From: Pseudobdellovibrionaceae bacterium
GTDB taxonomy: Bacteria > Bdellovibrionota > Bdellovibrionia > Bdellovibrionales > JAMPXM01
Direction of reading: 5' to 3'
Assembly (NCBI GenBank): GCA_021463345.1
Contig: JAJTYM010000021.1
Location: forward strand, 1-56,771
Length of the DNA stretch: 56,771 nt
A model generated the notes under the pieces. That model was not told the origin of the DNA. It saw only the letters and a program-made list of their open reading frames with translations, and did no database searches. Below are positions 8,339 to 18,561 of the stretch, one piece after another. Positions within the stretch are counted from its first letter, which is position 1. Each line of letters opens with the position of its first letter. The position numbers and the translations under genes were made by a program.

Positions 8339-9169
8339 TCAGTACAGGTACGAGAACACATACGAGAGAACGAAATCGATCACGATGATCGCGACGGACG
8401 TCGCCACCACGCTGTTGGTGGTCGCCAGGCCCACTCCCTCCGCTCCCGCCTTGCAGCGGAACCCGTGGTAGCAACTGAACACCGGGATCACGGCGCCGAA
8501 GGCCGCTCCCTTGATCGAGGCGAACGCCAAGTCACGGAGATCCACGAACGCCCTCATCGCCGTCACGAAACTACCGGCAGTATAACCCAACTTGAGCGTG
8601 CTCACCAACATCGCGCAGTAAACGCAGACCACGTTGGCGATGATCGAGAGCACGAAGCCCGCCAACACGCAGGCGACGAAACGGGGCACGACGATGAAAC
8701 GCACGGGGTCGATGCCGAGCATCCGGAGCGCGTCGACCTGTTCGGTGACTTGCATGCTGCCGACCTCAGCGGCCAAGCCCGCACCGACCCGGGACGTGAT
8801 CAGAAGAGCCATCACGACCGAGCCAAGTTCGCGCAAAATCAGGAGAGCCGCGAAACCGGGAACCATCGAATCGTTCTGGATCACGAGCTTCATGTGGAAC
8901 GAAGCTTCGATGATCGTGACCATCGCCGCCGAGCTCACGCAGAAGACGATGATGAACGCGCTTTCATTGGCGACGAAATGGAATTGACGCATGATATCGC
9001 GCGCCCGGTACGGCGGCGTGAGCGCGCACCCAAGGGTCTGGCCGAAAAGCGCCAGAAAGTCTGCGACGTGCCCGAACCAAGCGATCAACTGGCGGCCGAT
9101 CACGGACGCCGGGTCGCTCGGCGGGACCCTCATCAGAGATTCGGCGGCTGTCGACGCGTCTTCGTTCAT
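8339..9169 (-). CDS. mlaE: MlaE-family ABC permease, paralog 2
   Basis: A 276-residue inner-membrane permease of the MlaE/YrbE family. Several membrane helices are visible, together with the conserved family segment LRELGSVVMALLITSRVGAGLAAEVGSMQVTEQ (read in parts around residues 112-145), which contains the cytoplasmic coupling helix. It is clearly different in sequence from the neighbouring permease at 9177-9953, so the transporter may be built from two unlike subunits. Only seven bases separate it from that gene, and 26 from the MCE gene. Confidence 0.9.
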   Translation of the reverse strand: MNEDASTAAESLMRVPPSDPASVIGRQLIAWFGHVADFLALFGQTLGCALTPPYRARDIMRQFHFVANESAFIIVFCVSSAAMVTIIEASFHMKLVIQNDSMVPGFAALLILRELGSVVMALLITSRVGAGLAAEVGSMQVTEQVDALRMLGIDPVRFIVVPRFVACVLAGFVLSIIANVVCVYCAMLVSTLKLGYTAGSFVTAMRAFVDLRDLAFASIKGAAFGAVIPVFSCYHGFRCKAGAEGVGLATTNSVVATSVAIIVIDFVLSYVFSYLY

Positions 9170-9176
9170 CGAATCA

Positions 9177-9953
9177 TCAACCTTGCAGCGCGATCGCCAG
9201 GACGGCGTCGCTGACCAGTGTGGTGATGAAATCCGCGATCACGAGACCGACCATGGTCGCGACCGCGGTCGAAACCACGGCTCGGCCGACGCCTTTCGCG
9301 CCGCCGGCGGCGGTGAACCCTTTGTACGTGCAGACGGACGCGAGCACGAGAGCGAAGGACAAGCATTTGAAAAGGCCGCCGGCGATCGACGGCGCGGTCA
9401 CGATGGTCGGGATGTGGCGCAGGTACTCCTCGGCCGTTATCCCGGAAAAAACGATGCCGAGCAGGAGGCCGCCGGCGATCGACATGAACAAACCCACCGC
9501 GAGCAGGAAAAAGCTCGAAAGGATGATGGCGATGAAGCGCGGGAGGATGATCTCCTGGAACGGATTCGCGCCGAGGCAGCAGATGGCGTCGATCTGCTCG
9601 GTCACGCGCATGGTGCCGAGTTCGGCCGACGTGAACGCGCCGACCTTGCCGCTCAACATGAAAGCGATGAGGAGCGGGCCCACTTCGCGGATCGTGCCGC
9701 TCGTCGCCAGCCCCCCGAGGTAGCCGAGCGCGCCGAATTCCTTCACCTGCAGCGTGAACTGCACCGTCATGATGGCGCCGACGAAAAAGCCGGCGAGCGC
9801 CGTGGTCGAGAGCGAGTTCGTCGTCACGCGCCAGATCTGGTCGAAAACGACGTGGCTCCTGGGGGGGGCGCGGAAAAGCGTCGAGAGCATCCGCCCGAGG
9901 AAAAGGAGCCCCCCTCCGATGTCATCGATGATGTCGCGGAACCCGCCGACCAT
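9177..9953 (-). CDS. mlaE: MlaE-family ABC permease, paralog 1
   Basis: A 258-residue MlaE/YrbE-type permease. The family core TIREVGPLLIAFMLSGKVGA and the following TMRVTEQIDA motif are plain, as are the surrounding hydrophobic helices. It sits two bases after the canonical ATPase gene and seven bases before a second permease. In E. coli MlaE is a homodimer; in actinobacterial Mce systems YrbEA and YrbEB form a heterodimer, which is the closer parallel here. Confidence 0.9.
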   Translation of the reverse strand: MVGGFRDIIDDIGGGLLFLGRMLSTLFRAPPRSHVVFDQIWRVTTNSLSTTALAGFFVGAIMTVQFTLQVKEFGALGYLGGLATSGTIREVGPLLIAFMLSGKVGAFTSAELGTMRVTEQIDAICCLGANPFQEIILPRFIAIILSSFFLLAVGLFMSIAGGLLLGIVFSGITAEEYLRHIPTIVTAPSIAGGLFKCLSFALVLASVCTYKGFTAAGGAKGVGRAVVSTAVATMVGLVIADFITTLVSDAVLAIALQG

Positions 9954-9955
9954 GC

Positions 9956-10720
9956 CTACGACTCCCCTTCCAGGGTTTCCGCCAGGAAATCCCTCACGAG
10001 CGGGTGTTCGCTGCGCATGAGATCCCTCGGCGCGCCTTGCGCGACGATCTGCCCCTGGTCAAGGACCATGATACGGTCGGCGATGGCGAGCGCGCAATGC
10101 ATGTCGTGGCTGACGACGATCGACGTGGTCTTGAGCTGGCGCGAGAGATCCAGGATCAACCGGTTCACGGCGTTGGTCGTGACCGGGTCCAGGCCGGTGG
10201 TGGGCTCGTCGAAAAGCAGGATCCGCGGCTCGATGGCGACCGTGCGGGCGAGCGAGACGCGCTTCTGCATGCCGTAGGAGATCTCGGCCGGCATTTTGCG
10301 CTCGACGCCGACGAGATTGACGAGTTCCAGGCACTCGCGCACGCGCGCGCGGATCTCGCCTTCCCCCATGCCGTAGTGTCTGCGCAGGCCGAAGGCGACG
10401 TTTTCGAAGACCGTGAAGGAATCGAAAAGCGCGGGGTGCTGGAAAACCATGCCGCACTTCTTCCGCACCGGGAAATACGACTCCTCGGCGAGGCGCGAAA
10501 CCTCCTGGCCGTCGACCCAGATATCCCCCTCGTCGGGCCTCAGCAGCCCGACGATGTTCTTGAGCAAGACCGATTTGCCGGTGCCGCTGGTGCCGAGGAC
10601 GAAAAGGATCTCGCCTTCCCGGATCGTGAAGCTCAAGCCTTTGAGCACGACGCGCTCCCCGAAGCGTTTGACGACGCGATCGAACTGGATCATCGGTCGT
10701 GCGGCCGGCGGCGCGTTCAC
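9956..10720 (-). CDS. mlaF: MlaF-like ABC ATPase with intact catalytic motifs
   Basis: A 254-residue ATP-binding subunit. Walker A is GTSGTGKS (43-50), the signature is SYGMQKR (148-154, with Y for the usual second residue), Walker B is RILLFDEP with catalytic E172, and the switch His is H205 in VVSHDM. All residues needed for ATP hydrolysis are present. It overlaps the start of its upstream neighbour, a second ATPase, by four bases. The paired arrangement suggests the two form one nucleotide-binding dimer driving lipid movement with the MCE protein. Confidence 0.9.
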   Translation of the reverse strand: MNAPPAARPMIQFDRVVKRFGERVVLKGLSFTIREGEILFVLGTSGTGKSVLLKNIVGLLRPDEGDIWVDGQEVSRLAEESYFPVRKKCGMVFQHPALFDSFTVFENVAFGLRRHYGMGEGEIRARVRECLELVNLVGVERKMPAEISYGMQKRVSLARTVAIEPRILLFDEPTTGLDPVTTNAVNRLILDLSRQLKTTSIVVSHDMHCALAIADRIMVLDQGQIVAQGAPRDLMRSEHPLVRDFLAETLEGES

Positions 10721-11481
10721 GGGGAACCCGCGGTGAGCGGCCCCTCGAGCAAGCCACGGACGAACTGACGCACGCGCGGGTCGGAGTGCGCGAGCGTCCG
10801 CGCGTGGTCGCCGGTGACGATCACCTCGCCATCGACCACCATGGCGATGCGACCGCCGAGTTGCCGGGCGCGGTTCATGTCGTTGGTGATGGCGACGACG
10901 GTCGATCCATGCTCGGCGCGCAGGTCGACGATGAGTTGGATGATCTTGCGGCTGGTGATGGGGTCCAACCCCGCCGTCGGATCATCATAAAAGACGATCT
11001 CGGGTTTGAGCGCCAAAGCGCGCGCGATGCCCAAGCGCTTCTGCATGCCGCCGCTGATCTCGTCGGGAAAAAGATCCTTGGCGTGCAGGATGCCGACCGA
11101 GTCCAGGTAAAACCGGACCGCCTCCTCGACTTCGGCTTCAGACGCTTGCTGGACCTCGCGAAGGGGAAACGCGACGTTCTCGGCCACGGTGAGAGAATCG
11201 AAGAGGGCGTTCTTCTGAAACAGCATCCCCATGCGGCGGAGCAAACGTTCGCGCTCTTTGCCACGCAATGTCACCAGATTCTCGCCATCGATGAGGATTT
11301 CGCCCGACGTGGGCTCAAGAAGACCGGCCATCATCTTCACGACCACCGATTTGCCTTGGCCGCTGGGCCCGATGATCGCGAACGCCTCGCCCTTGGCGAT
11401 GGCGAAATTGACATCGCGAAAAAGCAGCTCCCCATCGAAGGACAAACCGACGTTTTTGAATTCGATCAGCGCTGACGCCAC
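10717..11481 (-). CDS. MlaF-like ABC ATPase with degenerate catalytic site
   Basis: A 254-residue ABC ATPase homologous to its neighbour. Walker A (GPSGQGKS, 38-45) and the signature SGGMQKR (143-149) are canonical. Walker B ends in FYDDP, so the catalytic Glu is replaced by D167, and the switch histidine position reads TND (N200) where the partner has SHD. Such losses are known from asymmetric ABC heterodimers with one consensus and one degenerate ATP site. It is the first gene of the MCE operon, facing the divergent icd operon. Function as a regulatory half of a heterodimer is inference. Confidence 0.87.
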   Translation of the reverse strand: MASALIEFKNVGLSFDGELLFRDVNFAIAKGEAFAIIGPSGQGKSVVVKMMAGLLEPTSGEILIDGENLVTLRGKERERLLRRMGMLFQKNALFDSLTVAENVAFPLREVQQASEAEVEEAVRFYLDSVGILHAKDLFPDEISGGMQKRLGIARALALKPEIVFYDDPTAGLDPITSRKIIQLIVDLRAEHGSTVVAITNDMNRARQLGGRIAMVVDGEVIVTGDHARTLAHSDPRVRQFVRGLLEGPLTAGSP

Positions 11482-11561
11482 GCCAAAAACCCCATGAAAG
11501 TCGATGCCCGCGAACGCGCACGGCCGCCGTCGGCGGAGCCGACCTGGACGCGAATAACCTT

Positions 11562-11590
11562 TTGCCTCGTTGCCTCTATTGAAATATGTC
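11562..11590 (+). promoter_or_regulatory. Possible promoter of the icd operon
   Basis: TTGCCT (11562-11567) and TATGTC (11585-11590) with a 17-base spacer, about 95 bases before icd in the gap between two divergent operons. Both boxes are imperfect. Confidence 0.35.
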
Positions 11591-11683
11591 TTGTACGCTA
11601 ACTAACTCACACGCCGCACACGGACTTCCCTCAACATTCTACGGTTGAATCCTCCGTGAAACGCAACAGCTAAAGGGGTGAAA

Positions 11684-12934
11684 ATGGCCCAGTACCAAAA
11701 GATCAAGATCCCCACGTCGGGCGAGAAAATCAAAGTCCTGCCGAACGGCAAGATCTCCGTCCCCGACCAACCCATCGTCACGTACATCGAAGGCGACGGG
11801 ACCGGACCGGACATTTGGAACGCCACCGTGCGCGTTCTCGACGCTTCCGTCCAGAAAGCCTACGGCGGCAAGAAGAAAATCCATTGGTGCGAGGTGTACG
11901 CCGGCGAAAAAGCGGCGGCTCATTACGACGGCAACTGGTTCCCGGACGAGACGCTGAGCGCGATCCGCGAGTTCACCGTTTCGATCAAGGGCCCCCTCGG
12001 CACCCCGGTCGGCAAAGGCATGCGCTCGCTCAACGTGGCCCTTCGCAAGGACCTCGACCTCTATTCCTGCATCCGCCCCGTGAAGTGGTACAAGGGCGTC
12101 CCCGCCCCCGTGCGCGAACCCGAAAAGGTCGATATGGTCATCTTCCGCGAGAACACGGAAGACCTTTACGTCGGCGTCGAATGGGCCGCCGGCACCCCCG
12201 AAGCCAACGAATTCATCGCGCTCGCCAAAAAGTTCGGCAAAGACATCCGCCCCGATTCCGCGATCGGCATCAAACCGATGACCGAATTCGGCACGCGCCG
12301 GCTGACCAAGATGGCCATCGAGTACGCGCTCGAACGCCGGCTCCCGAGCGTCACGCTCGTGCACAAAGGCAACATCATGAAGTTCACGGAAGGCGCCTTC
12401 CGCGAATGGGGCTATAAAGCGGCCAGGGAGCTCTTCCCGGACGTCACGATCACCGAAGACGAGGTTTTCGCCAACCACGGCGGCAAGACGCCCGCCGGCA
12501 AAATCCTGATCAAGGACCGCATCGCCGACAACATGTTCCAGCAAGCTCTCTTGCGCCCGGACGAGTACTCCGTGCTCGTGCTGCCGAATCTCAACGGCGA
12601 TTACATCTCGGACGCGCTCGCGGCGCAGGTCGGCGGTCTCGGGATCGCTCCGGGCGGCAACGTCGGAGACGGACCGGCGGTCTTCGAAGCCACGCACGGC
12701 ACGGCGCCGAAGTACGCCGGCCAGGACAAAGTGAATCCCGGTTCATTGATCCTCTCGGGCGTCATGATGCTCGAATACCTCGGCTGGAAGGAAGCGGCCA
12801 AACTCGTCGAGGACGGGCTCGCCAAGGCCATCCAGACCAAGCGCGTGACCTACGACTTCCACCGCCAGATGGAAGGCGCCACGCTTTTGAGGACGAGCGA
12901 GTTCGGCGACGAGATCATCAAGAACATGAATTGA
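11684..12934 (+). CDS. icd: Isocitrate dehydrogenase (NADP)
   Basis: A 416-residue TCA-cycle enzyme converting isocitrate to 2-oxoglutarate with reduction of NADP. Family features include [11 protein letters not shown] near residue 36, the substrate-phosphate region with the [10 protein letters not shown] segment, and [17 protein letters not shown] with GTAPKYAG for cofactor binding. Length and sequence fit the bacterial NADP-dependent dimeric type. The ATG at 11684 is chosen because AAAGGGG lies five bases upstream; a GTG two codons earlier overlaps that site. It is the first gene of an operon with mdh, sucC and sucD. Confidence 0.95.
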   Translation: MAQYQKIKIPTSGEKIKVLPNGKISVPDQPIVTYIEGDGTGPDIWNATVRVLDASVQKAYGGKKKIHWCEVYAGEKAAAHYDGNWFPDETLSAIREFTVSIKGPLGTPVGKGMRSLNVALRKDLDLYSCIRPVKWYKGVPAPVREPEKVDMVIFRENTEDLYVGVEWAAGTPEANEFIALAKKFGKDIRPDSAIGIKPMTEFGTRRLTKMAIEYALERRLPSVTLVHKGNIMKFTEGAFREWGYKAARELFPDVTITEDEVFANHGGKTPAGKILIKDRIADNMFQQALLRPDEYSVLVLPNLNGDYISDALAAQVGGLGIAPGGNVGDGPAVFEATHGTAPKYAGQDKVNPGSLILSGVMMLEYLGWKEAAKLVEDGLAKAIQTKRVTYDFHRQMEGATLLRTSEFGDEIIKNMN

Positions 12935-12961
12935 TCCAACCATTTTGAGGAGATCCCCCAG

Positions 12962-13906
12962 ATGATGCACAAACGCAAGAAAGTCGCCGTGATCGGCGCC
13001 GGCTTCGTCGGTTCCACCGCCGCCCACTGGGCCGCGCAGAAGGAACTCGGCGACGTCGTCCTGCTCGACATCAATGAAGGCGCGGCCAAGGGCAAGGCCC
13101 TCGACCTGTTCGAATCCTCGCCGGTCGAGCTCTTCGACTCGCGCGTGCAAGGCACGTCGAACTACGCCGACATCGCGGGCGCCGACGTCGTGATCCTCAC
13201 CGCGGGCCTGCCCCGCAAGCCCGGTATGAGCCGCGACGACCTGCTGTCGACCAACGCGAAAATCGTCAAGGACTGCTGCCTCGGCATCAAGAAATACGCG
13301 CCGAACTCGGTCGTCATCGTCGTCTCCAACCCGCTCGACGCCATGGCGTTCGTCGCCAAAGAAACCACGGGATTCCCCCGCAATCGCGTCATCGGCATGG
13401 CCGGCGTGCTCGACGGCGCCCGCATGCGGTCGTTCATCGCCGAGGAACTCAACGTGTCGGTCAAGGACGTGCAGGCGTTCGTGCTCGGCGGCCACGGCGA
13501 CACGATGGTGCCGATGCCGCGCCACTGCTCGGTCGGCGGCGCGCCTCTCACCGAAATGCTCTCGACTGAAAAGATCGAGGCGATCAACGCCCGCACCCGC
13601 AGCGGCGGCGCCGAGATCGTCGGTCTCCTGAAGACCGGTTCGGCGTATTACGCGCCGTCGGCCGCTGCGGTGCAGATGGCCGAAGCGATCCTCAAGGATC
13701 AGAACCGCGTCCTGCCTTGCGCCGCCCTCCTCGAAGGCGAATACGGCGTGAAAGGCCTCTTCATCGGCGTTCTCTGCAAACTCAACGGCAACGGCATGGA
13801 CAAAGTCATCGAGCTCAAACTCGACGAAGCTGAGCGCAAAGGCCTCGACCATTCGATCAAAGCGGTGCAAGAGCTCGTCGACGCGCTCAAGAAGCTGGAG
13901 TTCTGA
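12962..13906 (+). CDS. mdh: Malate dehydrogenase
   Basis: A 314-residue NAD-dependent enzyme oxidising malate to oxaloacetate, of the lactate-dehydrogenase-like type. The Rossmann loop GAGFVGS, the substrate arginines in the [16 protein letters not shown] region, the SNPLDAM segment and the active-site histidine in GGHGDTMVP are all present. GAGGAG lies nine bases before the first of two adjacent ATGs. It is 27 bases after icd and three bases before sucC, so the four genes form one transcript. The substrate arginine in place of the lactate-type glutamine supports malate over lactate. Confidence 0.95.
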   Translation: MMHKRKKVAVIGAGFVGSTAAHWAAQKELGDVVLLDINEGAAKGKALDLFESSPVELFDSRVQGTSNYADIAGADVVILTAGLPRKPGMSRDDLLSTNAKIVKDCCLGIKKYAPNSVVIVVSNPLDAMAFVAKETTGFPRNRVIGMAGVLDGARMRSFIAEELNVSVKDVQAFVLGGHGDTMVPMPRHCSVGGAPLTEMLSTEKIEAINARTRSGGAEIVGLLKTGSAYYAPSAAAVQMAEAILKDQNRVLPCAALLEGEYGVKGLFIGVLCKLNGNGMDKVIELKLDEAERKGLDHSIKAVQELVDALKKLEF

Positions 13907-13909
13907 ACG

Positions 13910-15076
13910 ATGAACATTCATGAATACCAGGCCAAAGACATCCTGCGGAAGTACGGCGCCGCCACCCTCCGCGGCATAACGGCCGAATCGCCCGAAAAGG
14001 CGGTGGAAGCGGCGAAGAGCTTGGGCGGCGGGGTTTGGGTCGTGAAGGCGCAGATCCACGCCGGCGGGCGGGGCAAGGGCGGCGGTGTGAAGGTCGCCAA
14101 AAGCCTGGAGGACGTCGAACGGTACGCGAGCCAAATCTTGGGGATGAAGCTCGTGACCCATCAAACGGGTCCCGAGGGCAAGCTCGTCCACAAAGTCCTG
14201 ATCGAAGAAGGCTGCCGGATCAAAAAAGAGTACTACGCCGCGATCCTCCTCGACCGCGCCCAAAGCCGCCTGACCGTGATGGCTTCCGCCGAGGGCGGCA
14301 TGGACATCGAGGAAGTGGCGGAGAAGCACCCGGAGAAAATCCACCGCATCTGGGTGGACCCGGCGGTCGGCCTCAGGCCTTTCCAAGCCAGCCAAATCGC
14401 CTTCGCGATCGGCATGAAGGACAAAGCCGCCGGCAAGTGCGCGAAGCTCCTCACGAGCCTTTACAAAGCGTTCGTCGACAAGGACTGCTCGATCGCCGAA
14501 ATCAACCCGCTCGTCGAGACCGAGGACGGCGACGTCGTCGCGCTCGACTGCAAGATGAATTTCGATTCGAACGCGCTCTACAGGCACTCGGACGTCGTCG
14601 AACTGCGCGACTTCACCGAGGAGGACCCGACCGAGATCGAAGCGAGCCACCACGACCTCGCCTTCATCAAACTCGACGGCAACATCGGTTGCCTCGTCAA
14701 CGGCGCGGGCCTGGCGATGGCGACGATGGACATCATCAAGCTCCACGGCGCGGAACCCGCCAACTTCCTCGACGTCGGCGGCGGCGCCAGCAAAGAAAAA
14801 GTGACGGCGGCCTTCAAAATCATCCTCAAGGACCCGAACGTGAAAGGGATCCTCGTGAACATCTTCGGCGGCATCATGAAATGCGACATCATCGCCGCCG
14901 GGGTGATCGCGGCATCCAAAGAGCTTGGCCTGCGCGTGCCGCTCGTCGTGCGCCTCGAAGGCACCAACGTCGAACTGGGCAAGAAGATGCTCGCGGAGAG
15001 CGATCTGAACATCACGCCCGCAGACGATCTCACCGACGCCGCGAAGAAGATCGTGGCCGCTGTGAAAGGGAAATGA
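13910..15076 (+). CDS. sucC: Succinyl-CoA synthetase beta subunit (ADP-forming type)
   Basis: A 388-residue ATP-grasp subunit beginning [16 protein letters not shown], the classic start of SucC. The nucleotide-binding [15 protein letters not shown] and the C-terminal [10 protein letters not shown] and RLEGTN segments are complete. With SucD it makes ATP or GTP from succinyl-CoA in the TCA cycle. It starts three bases after mdh and ends three bases before sucD. No sucAB genes for the 2-oxoglutarate dehydrogenase step are in the window. Confidence 0.96.
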   Translation: MNIHEYQAKDILRKYGAATLRGITAESPEKAVEAAKSLGGGVWVVKAQIHAGGRGKGGGVKVAKSLEDVERYASQILGMKLVTHQTGPEGKLVHKVLIEEGCRIKKEYYAAILLDRAQSRLTVMASAEGGMDIEEVAEKHPEKIHRIWVDPAVGLRPFQASQIAFAIGMKDKAAGKCAKLLTSLYKAFVDKDCSIAEINPLVETEDGDVVALDCKMNFDSNALYRHSDVVELRDFTEEDPTEIEASHHDLAFIKLDGNIGCLVNGAGLAMATMDIIKLHGAEPANFLDVGGGASKEKVTAAFKIILKDPNVKGILVNIFGGIMKCDIIAAGVIAASKELGLRVPLVVRLEGTNVELGKKMLAESDLNITPADDLTDAAKKIVAAVKGK

Positions 15077-15079
15077 GCC

Positions 15080-15952
15080 ATGGCGATCCTCGTCAATAAG
15101 AACACCAAAGTGATCTGCCAGGGTTTCACCGGGAGCCAGGGCACGTTCCACTCCGAACAGGCGATCGCTTACGGCACGAAAATGGTCGGCGGCGTGACCC
15201 CCGGCAAAGGCGGCGCTGAACATCTGGGCCTCCCGGTCTTCGATACCGTCCGCGACGCCGTCCAAAAGACCGCCGCCAACGCGTCCGTGATCTACGTTCC
15301 GCCGCCATTCGCCGCGGACGCGATCATGGAAGCCGTCGACGCCGGGCTCGACCTCGTCGTCTGCATCACGGAAGGCATACCGGTGCTCGATATGGTGCAG
15401 GTGAAGCGCTTCATGCAAGGCAAGAAAACGCGCCTCGTCGGTCCGAACTGCCCGGGCGTGATCACTCCCGGAGAGTGCAAGATCGGCATCATGCCCGGTC
15501 ATATCCATAAACCGGGTTCGATCGGCGTGCTGTCGCGCTCGGGCACGCTCACTTACGAAGCCGTCGGCCAGCTCTCGCGCTTGGGCCTGGGCCAATCGAC
15601 CTGTGTCGGCATAGGCGGCGACCCGGTGAACGGCACGAACTTCATCGACGTGCTCGAGATGTACAATAAGGATCCCGACACCGAAGCCGTCATCATGATC
15701 GGTGAAATCGGCGGTTCGGCCGAGGAGGAAGCGGCCGAGTACATCAAACGCGAGTTCAAGAAGCCGGTCACCTGCTTCATCGCGGGCGCGTCGGCGCCGA
15801 AAGGCAAGCGCATGGGGCACGCCGGCGCGATCATCAGCGGCGGCAAAGGTACGGCGGAAGCGAAGTTCGAAGCATTGGCCTCGGCCGGTTGCTCGATCGC
15901 GCGAAGCCCCGCCGACCTCGGCACGACGCTCAAAGCGAGCTTGAAACGGTGA
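15080..15952 (+). CDS. sucD: Succinyl-CoA synthetase alpha subunit
   Basis: A 290-residue subunit with the CoA-binding domain at the N-terminus ([26 protein letters not shown]) and the ligase domain. The phosphorylated active-site histidine lies in [15 protein letters not shown]. Length is normal. It is the last gene of the icd-mdh-sucCD operon, closed by a hairpin 26 bases downstream. Confidence 0.96.
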   Translation: MAILVNKNTKVICQGFTGSQGTFHSEQAIAYGTKMVGGVTPGKGGAEHLGLPVFDTVRDAVQKTAANASVIYVPPPFAADAIMEAVDAGLDLVVCITEGIPVLDMVQVKRFMQGKKTRLVGPNCPGVITPGECKIGIMPGHIHKPGSIGVLSRSGTLTYEAVGQLSRLGLGQSTCVGIGGDPVNGTNFIDVLEMYNKDPDTEAVIMIGEIGGSAEEEAAEYIKREFKKPVTCFIAGASAPKGKRMGHAGAIISGGKGTAEAKFEALASAGCSIARSPADLGTTLKASLKR

Positions 15953-15977
15953 TCGAAACGCACCATGAAGTTCGAAA

Positions 15978-16005
15978 GAAACCCCGGCAGCGATGCCGGG
16001 GTTTC
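15978..16005 (+). terminator. Terminator-like hairpin after the TCA operon
   Basis: Perfect 12-bp stem GAAACCCCGGCA / TGCCGGGGTTTC around a GCGA loop, 26 bases after sucD. The following T tract is weak (TCATTTCTG), but the stem is very stable. Confidence 0.75.
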
Positions 16006-16157
16006 TCATTTCTGAGGGACAGGAACGGGCTTTCGGAGGCCCTTTTGACGTACTCGACGCAAAGGGTCTCAAAAGTCTGACTGTACCTCTTGCTTTCCCC
16101 TTGGGCGGCCGGTAGAAAGTCTGCGAAAAACCGACACTTGGAACAAAAGGGAGAGCT

Positions 16158-16583
16158 ATGGCCACCGAAATGACTTTTAGCATCATCAAGCCGAACGCCG
16201 TCAAAAAGAACACCATCGGCGATATCATCGCCACGTTCGAACAAAACGGCCTGAAAATCGCAGCCGCGAAACTCACGGTCCTGAGCCGCAAAAAATGCGA
16301 AGAGTTCTACGCCGAACACAAAGAACGTCCTTTCTTCGGCGAGCTCGTCGACTTCATGACATCGGGTCCAGTCATGCTGATGGCCCTCTCCGGTGAAGGC
16401 GCGGTCATGAAAAATCGGGAGATTATGGGCGCCACCGACCCGAAAAAAGCCGCGCCCGGCACGATCCGCGCCAAACACGGCGACAGCGTCGGTGAAAACG
16501 CCGTGCACGGTTCCGACAGCCCCGCGAGCGCCGAACGCGAACTCGCCTTGTTCTTCGACAAATCCGAATTCGTGAACCGCTGA
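16158..16583 (+). CDS. ndk: Nucleoside diphosphate kinase
   Basis: A 141-residue enzyme that balances nucleoside triphosphate pools by phosphate transfer through a histidine. The active-site motif NAVHGSDS places the phospho-histidine at H117, and SIIKPNAV opens the fold. Length is standard. AAAGGGAG precedes the ATG. It is four bases upstream of an RNA methyltransferase gene and probably cotranscribed with it. Confidence 0.96.
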   Translation: MATEMTFSIIKPNAVKKNTIGDIIATFEQNGLKIAAAKLTVLSRKKCEEFYAEHKERPFFGELVDFMTSGPVMLMALSGEGAVMKNREIMGATDPKKAAPGTIRAKHGDSVGENAVHGSDSPASAERELALFFDKSEFVNR

Positions 16584-16587
16584 TCCA

Positions 16588-17757
16588 TTGTCCCTGAAAA
16601 CCGGCGACCGCATCGAACTCGAGATCGACCGCCTTTCCGCTGGCGGTCGCGGCGTCGGCCGGCATGAAGGCCTGGTCGTCTTCGTGCCGAACACCGCTCC
16701 CGACGAACGAGCGTTCGTCGAAATCTCACGCGTCAAAAACAAATTCGCGGAAGCCGAGCTCGTGCGGATCGTGCGCGCGTCCCCGCACAGGGTCGCACCC
16801 CCTTGCCCCGTCGCCGCCGTTTGCGGCGGATGCGCCTGGCAACACGTCGACTACGCCGAGCAACTCCGGCAAAAACGCGCTCTGGTCGCCGACGCGCTCC
16901 GCAAATTTTCCGGCCGCAGGGACATCGCGGTCGCCGAAACGTTCGCGAGCCCGAACCCGTTTCACTACCGTAATCGCATTCAGGTTCATTTCGCCGCGGG
17001 CGAGTTGGGGTTCCGCCGCCGCGGCAGCCACGAACTCGTGCCCATTCACGACTGCGCGATCGCCGACCGCCGTTTGAACGAAGCCTTGTCGATTCTTCGC
17101 CGCCGGCTGGACGAAGCGAAATCCCCGCCCACCCGCATCGAGCTCTCATTGACCGGAGACGGCGACGTCATCGAAAGCTCGGACCCCAGGTTCGAAAACG
17201 AGCCGGGATTCGCTCAGGTCAACCAGCTGGTGAACGAACGCTTGATCGGCGACGTCGTCGCGAGAATTCCGCTCGGCACCCCGTTCGTCCTGGATCTGTA
17301 CGCCGGATCCGGCAACTTCGCCTTCCCGATCGCGCGCGAGCGGCGGCCGGCGCTCGGGATCCTGGCCGTCGAACTGCACTCGAAAAGCGTGCGGCGCGGG
17401 CGCGAACTGGCCTTGCGTCTCGGCGAGCCCGGGATCATCTTCGAGGAAACCAAAGTGGAATCGCTCCTGGCCCGGATCCTGGCGGATCAGCACCCGACCA
17501 CGCGGCCCGAATCCGTCCGCGACGCCGTCATCCTCCTCGATCCGCCTCGCTCCGGATGCGCGCGCGAGACGCTTTCCGCCGCCGAACGTCTAGCCCCGAA
17601 GAAGATCCTCTACGTGAGCTGCGACCCGGTGACACTCGCGCGTGACCTCAGCCACTGGCCGGAGGAGACGTATCGGCTCGTCGAAGTCCGACCGTACGAC
17701 ATGTTCCCGCAAACCGACCATGTGGAAACGCTCGCCGTACTCGAGCGCCGCGGCTGA
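16588..17757 (+). CDS. 23S rRNA (uracil-5-)-methyltransferase family protein (RlmD/TrmA type)
   Basis: A 389-residue SAM-dependent RNA methyltransferase starting at TTG four bases after ndk. An N-terminal TRAM RNA-binding domain (about 5-60) is followed by three closely spaced cysteines C73, C79 and C82 (CPVAAVCGGC), which with the Cys in PIHDCAIAD can hold a 4Fe-4S cluster. SAM binding is seen in DLYAGSGNFAF, DPPRSGC is a conserved family segment, and the nucleophilic cysteine is in YVSCDPVTLARDL. Whether it is RlmD, RlmC or TrmA cannot be decided from sequence alone. It is followed by the TPR lipoprotein gene. Confidence 0.88.
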   Translation: MSLKTGDRIELEIDRLSAGGRGVGRHEGLVVFVPNTAPDERAFVEISRVKNKFAEAELVRIVRASPHRVAPPCPVAAVCGGCAWQHVDYAEQLRQKRALVADALRKFSGRRDIAVAETFASPNPFHYRNRIQVHFAAGELGFRRRGSHELVPIHDCAIADRRLNEALSILRRRLDEAKSPPTRIELSLTGDGDVIESSDPRFENEPGFAQVNQLVNERLIGDVVARIPLGTPFVLDLYAGSGNFAFPIARERRPALGILAVELHSKSVRRGRELALRLGEPGIIFEETKVESLLARILADQHPTTRPESVRDAVILLDPPRSGCARETLSAAERLAPKKILYVSCDPVTLARDLSHWPEETYRLVEVRPYDMFPQTDHVETLAVLERRG

Positions 17758-17799
17758 ATCGGGCTTTTGCACCCCTGATAATTCTGTTACTTTGAAAGC

Positions 17800-18552
17800 A
17801 TGTCCCGCATCGTGATCGGCGCCTGGCTCGCGACTTTCCTGCTCTCGTCATGCTCATCGGTCGAAAAAGACCGGATGCGCGCCGATGCGCTGTTGCGTTC
17901 AGGCACGGGAGCTCTCGCGACCGGAAATTACCCGGCCGCGCTTCGCGACCTCATCGCGGCCGAAAAATTCGATCCGAAAAACCCGGCCATCCAGAACAAT
18001 CTCGGAACGGCGTATTTCGTGCGCGACAAGCACGAGCTCGCCGAAAAACACTACTCACGCGCCATCGCCCTCGATCCGAAGTACACGGAAGCCCGCAACA
18101 ACCGCGGGCGGGCGCTGATCGAGCTGTTCCGCTACGAAGAGGCCGCGCGCGAGCTTGAGAAAGTCCTCGGGGATCTCACCTACGCCCATCCGGAAAAGGC
18201 TTGGTTCAACATGGGGCTCGCCTATTTCCGCCGCGGCAACTTCAACGTCGCCAAGGACAAATTCGCGGAGGCCCTGCGCCTGAGCCGCCAGCACTGCCTG
18301 GCGCAGACGTATTACGGGCGCTCGCTATTGGATCTAGGCGATTACGAACGCGCCGCGGCCGCGCTCGACAACGCCGTCAGCCTCTGCAAGAGCGACCCGC
18401 GCGACGAAGCCCACTATTTCTCCGGCATATCGTACTACAAGCTGGGGCGGACCGACAAAGCCGTGGCGCGAATGGAGGAAGTCATTCGGCTGTATCCCGG
18501 TGGCAAGTACGCCAAGAAGGCGGAAACCATGGTCCAAGAGATGCTGAAGTAG
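17800..18552 (+). CDS. TPR-repeat outer-membrane lipoprotein (PilF/TadD-like)
   Basis: A 250-residue lipoprotein. The signal peptide ends in LLSSC, giving a lipidated cysteine at C18. At least five tetratricopeptide repeats follow, with the hallmark alternation seen in NNLGTAYFVRDKHELAEKHY and FNMGLAYFRRGNFNVAKDKF. Proteins of this build act as pilotins or assembly factors for type IV-type pili and secretins. It is nine bases before a RodZ-like gene, suggesting a joint role in cell-envelope assembly. Whether it serves the Tad system 15 kb away is unknown. Confidence 0.82.
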   Translation: MSRIVIGAWLATFLLSSCSSVEKDRMRADALLRSGTGALATGNYPAALRDLIAAEKFDPKNPAIQNNLGTAYFVRDKHELAEKHYSRAIALDPKYTEARNNRGRALIELFRYEEAARELEKVLGDLTYAHPEKAWFNMGLAYFRRGNFNVAKDKFAEALRLSRQHCLAQTYYGRSLLDLGDYERAAAALDNAVSLCKSDPRDEAHYFSGISYYKLGRTDKAVARMEEVIRLYPGGKYAKKAETMVQEMLK

Positions 18553-18561
18553 GGTGGCGCG

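Noticed and set aside
12743-16291. A 1182-codon open frame on the minus strand
   Set aside because: It is antisense to icd, mdh, sucC, sucD and ndk, has the His/Asp/Arg-rich make-up of a GC-rich shadow frame and matches no domain.
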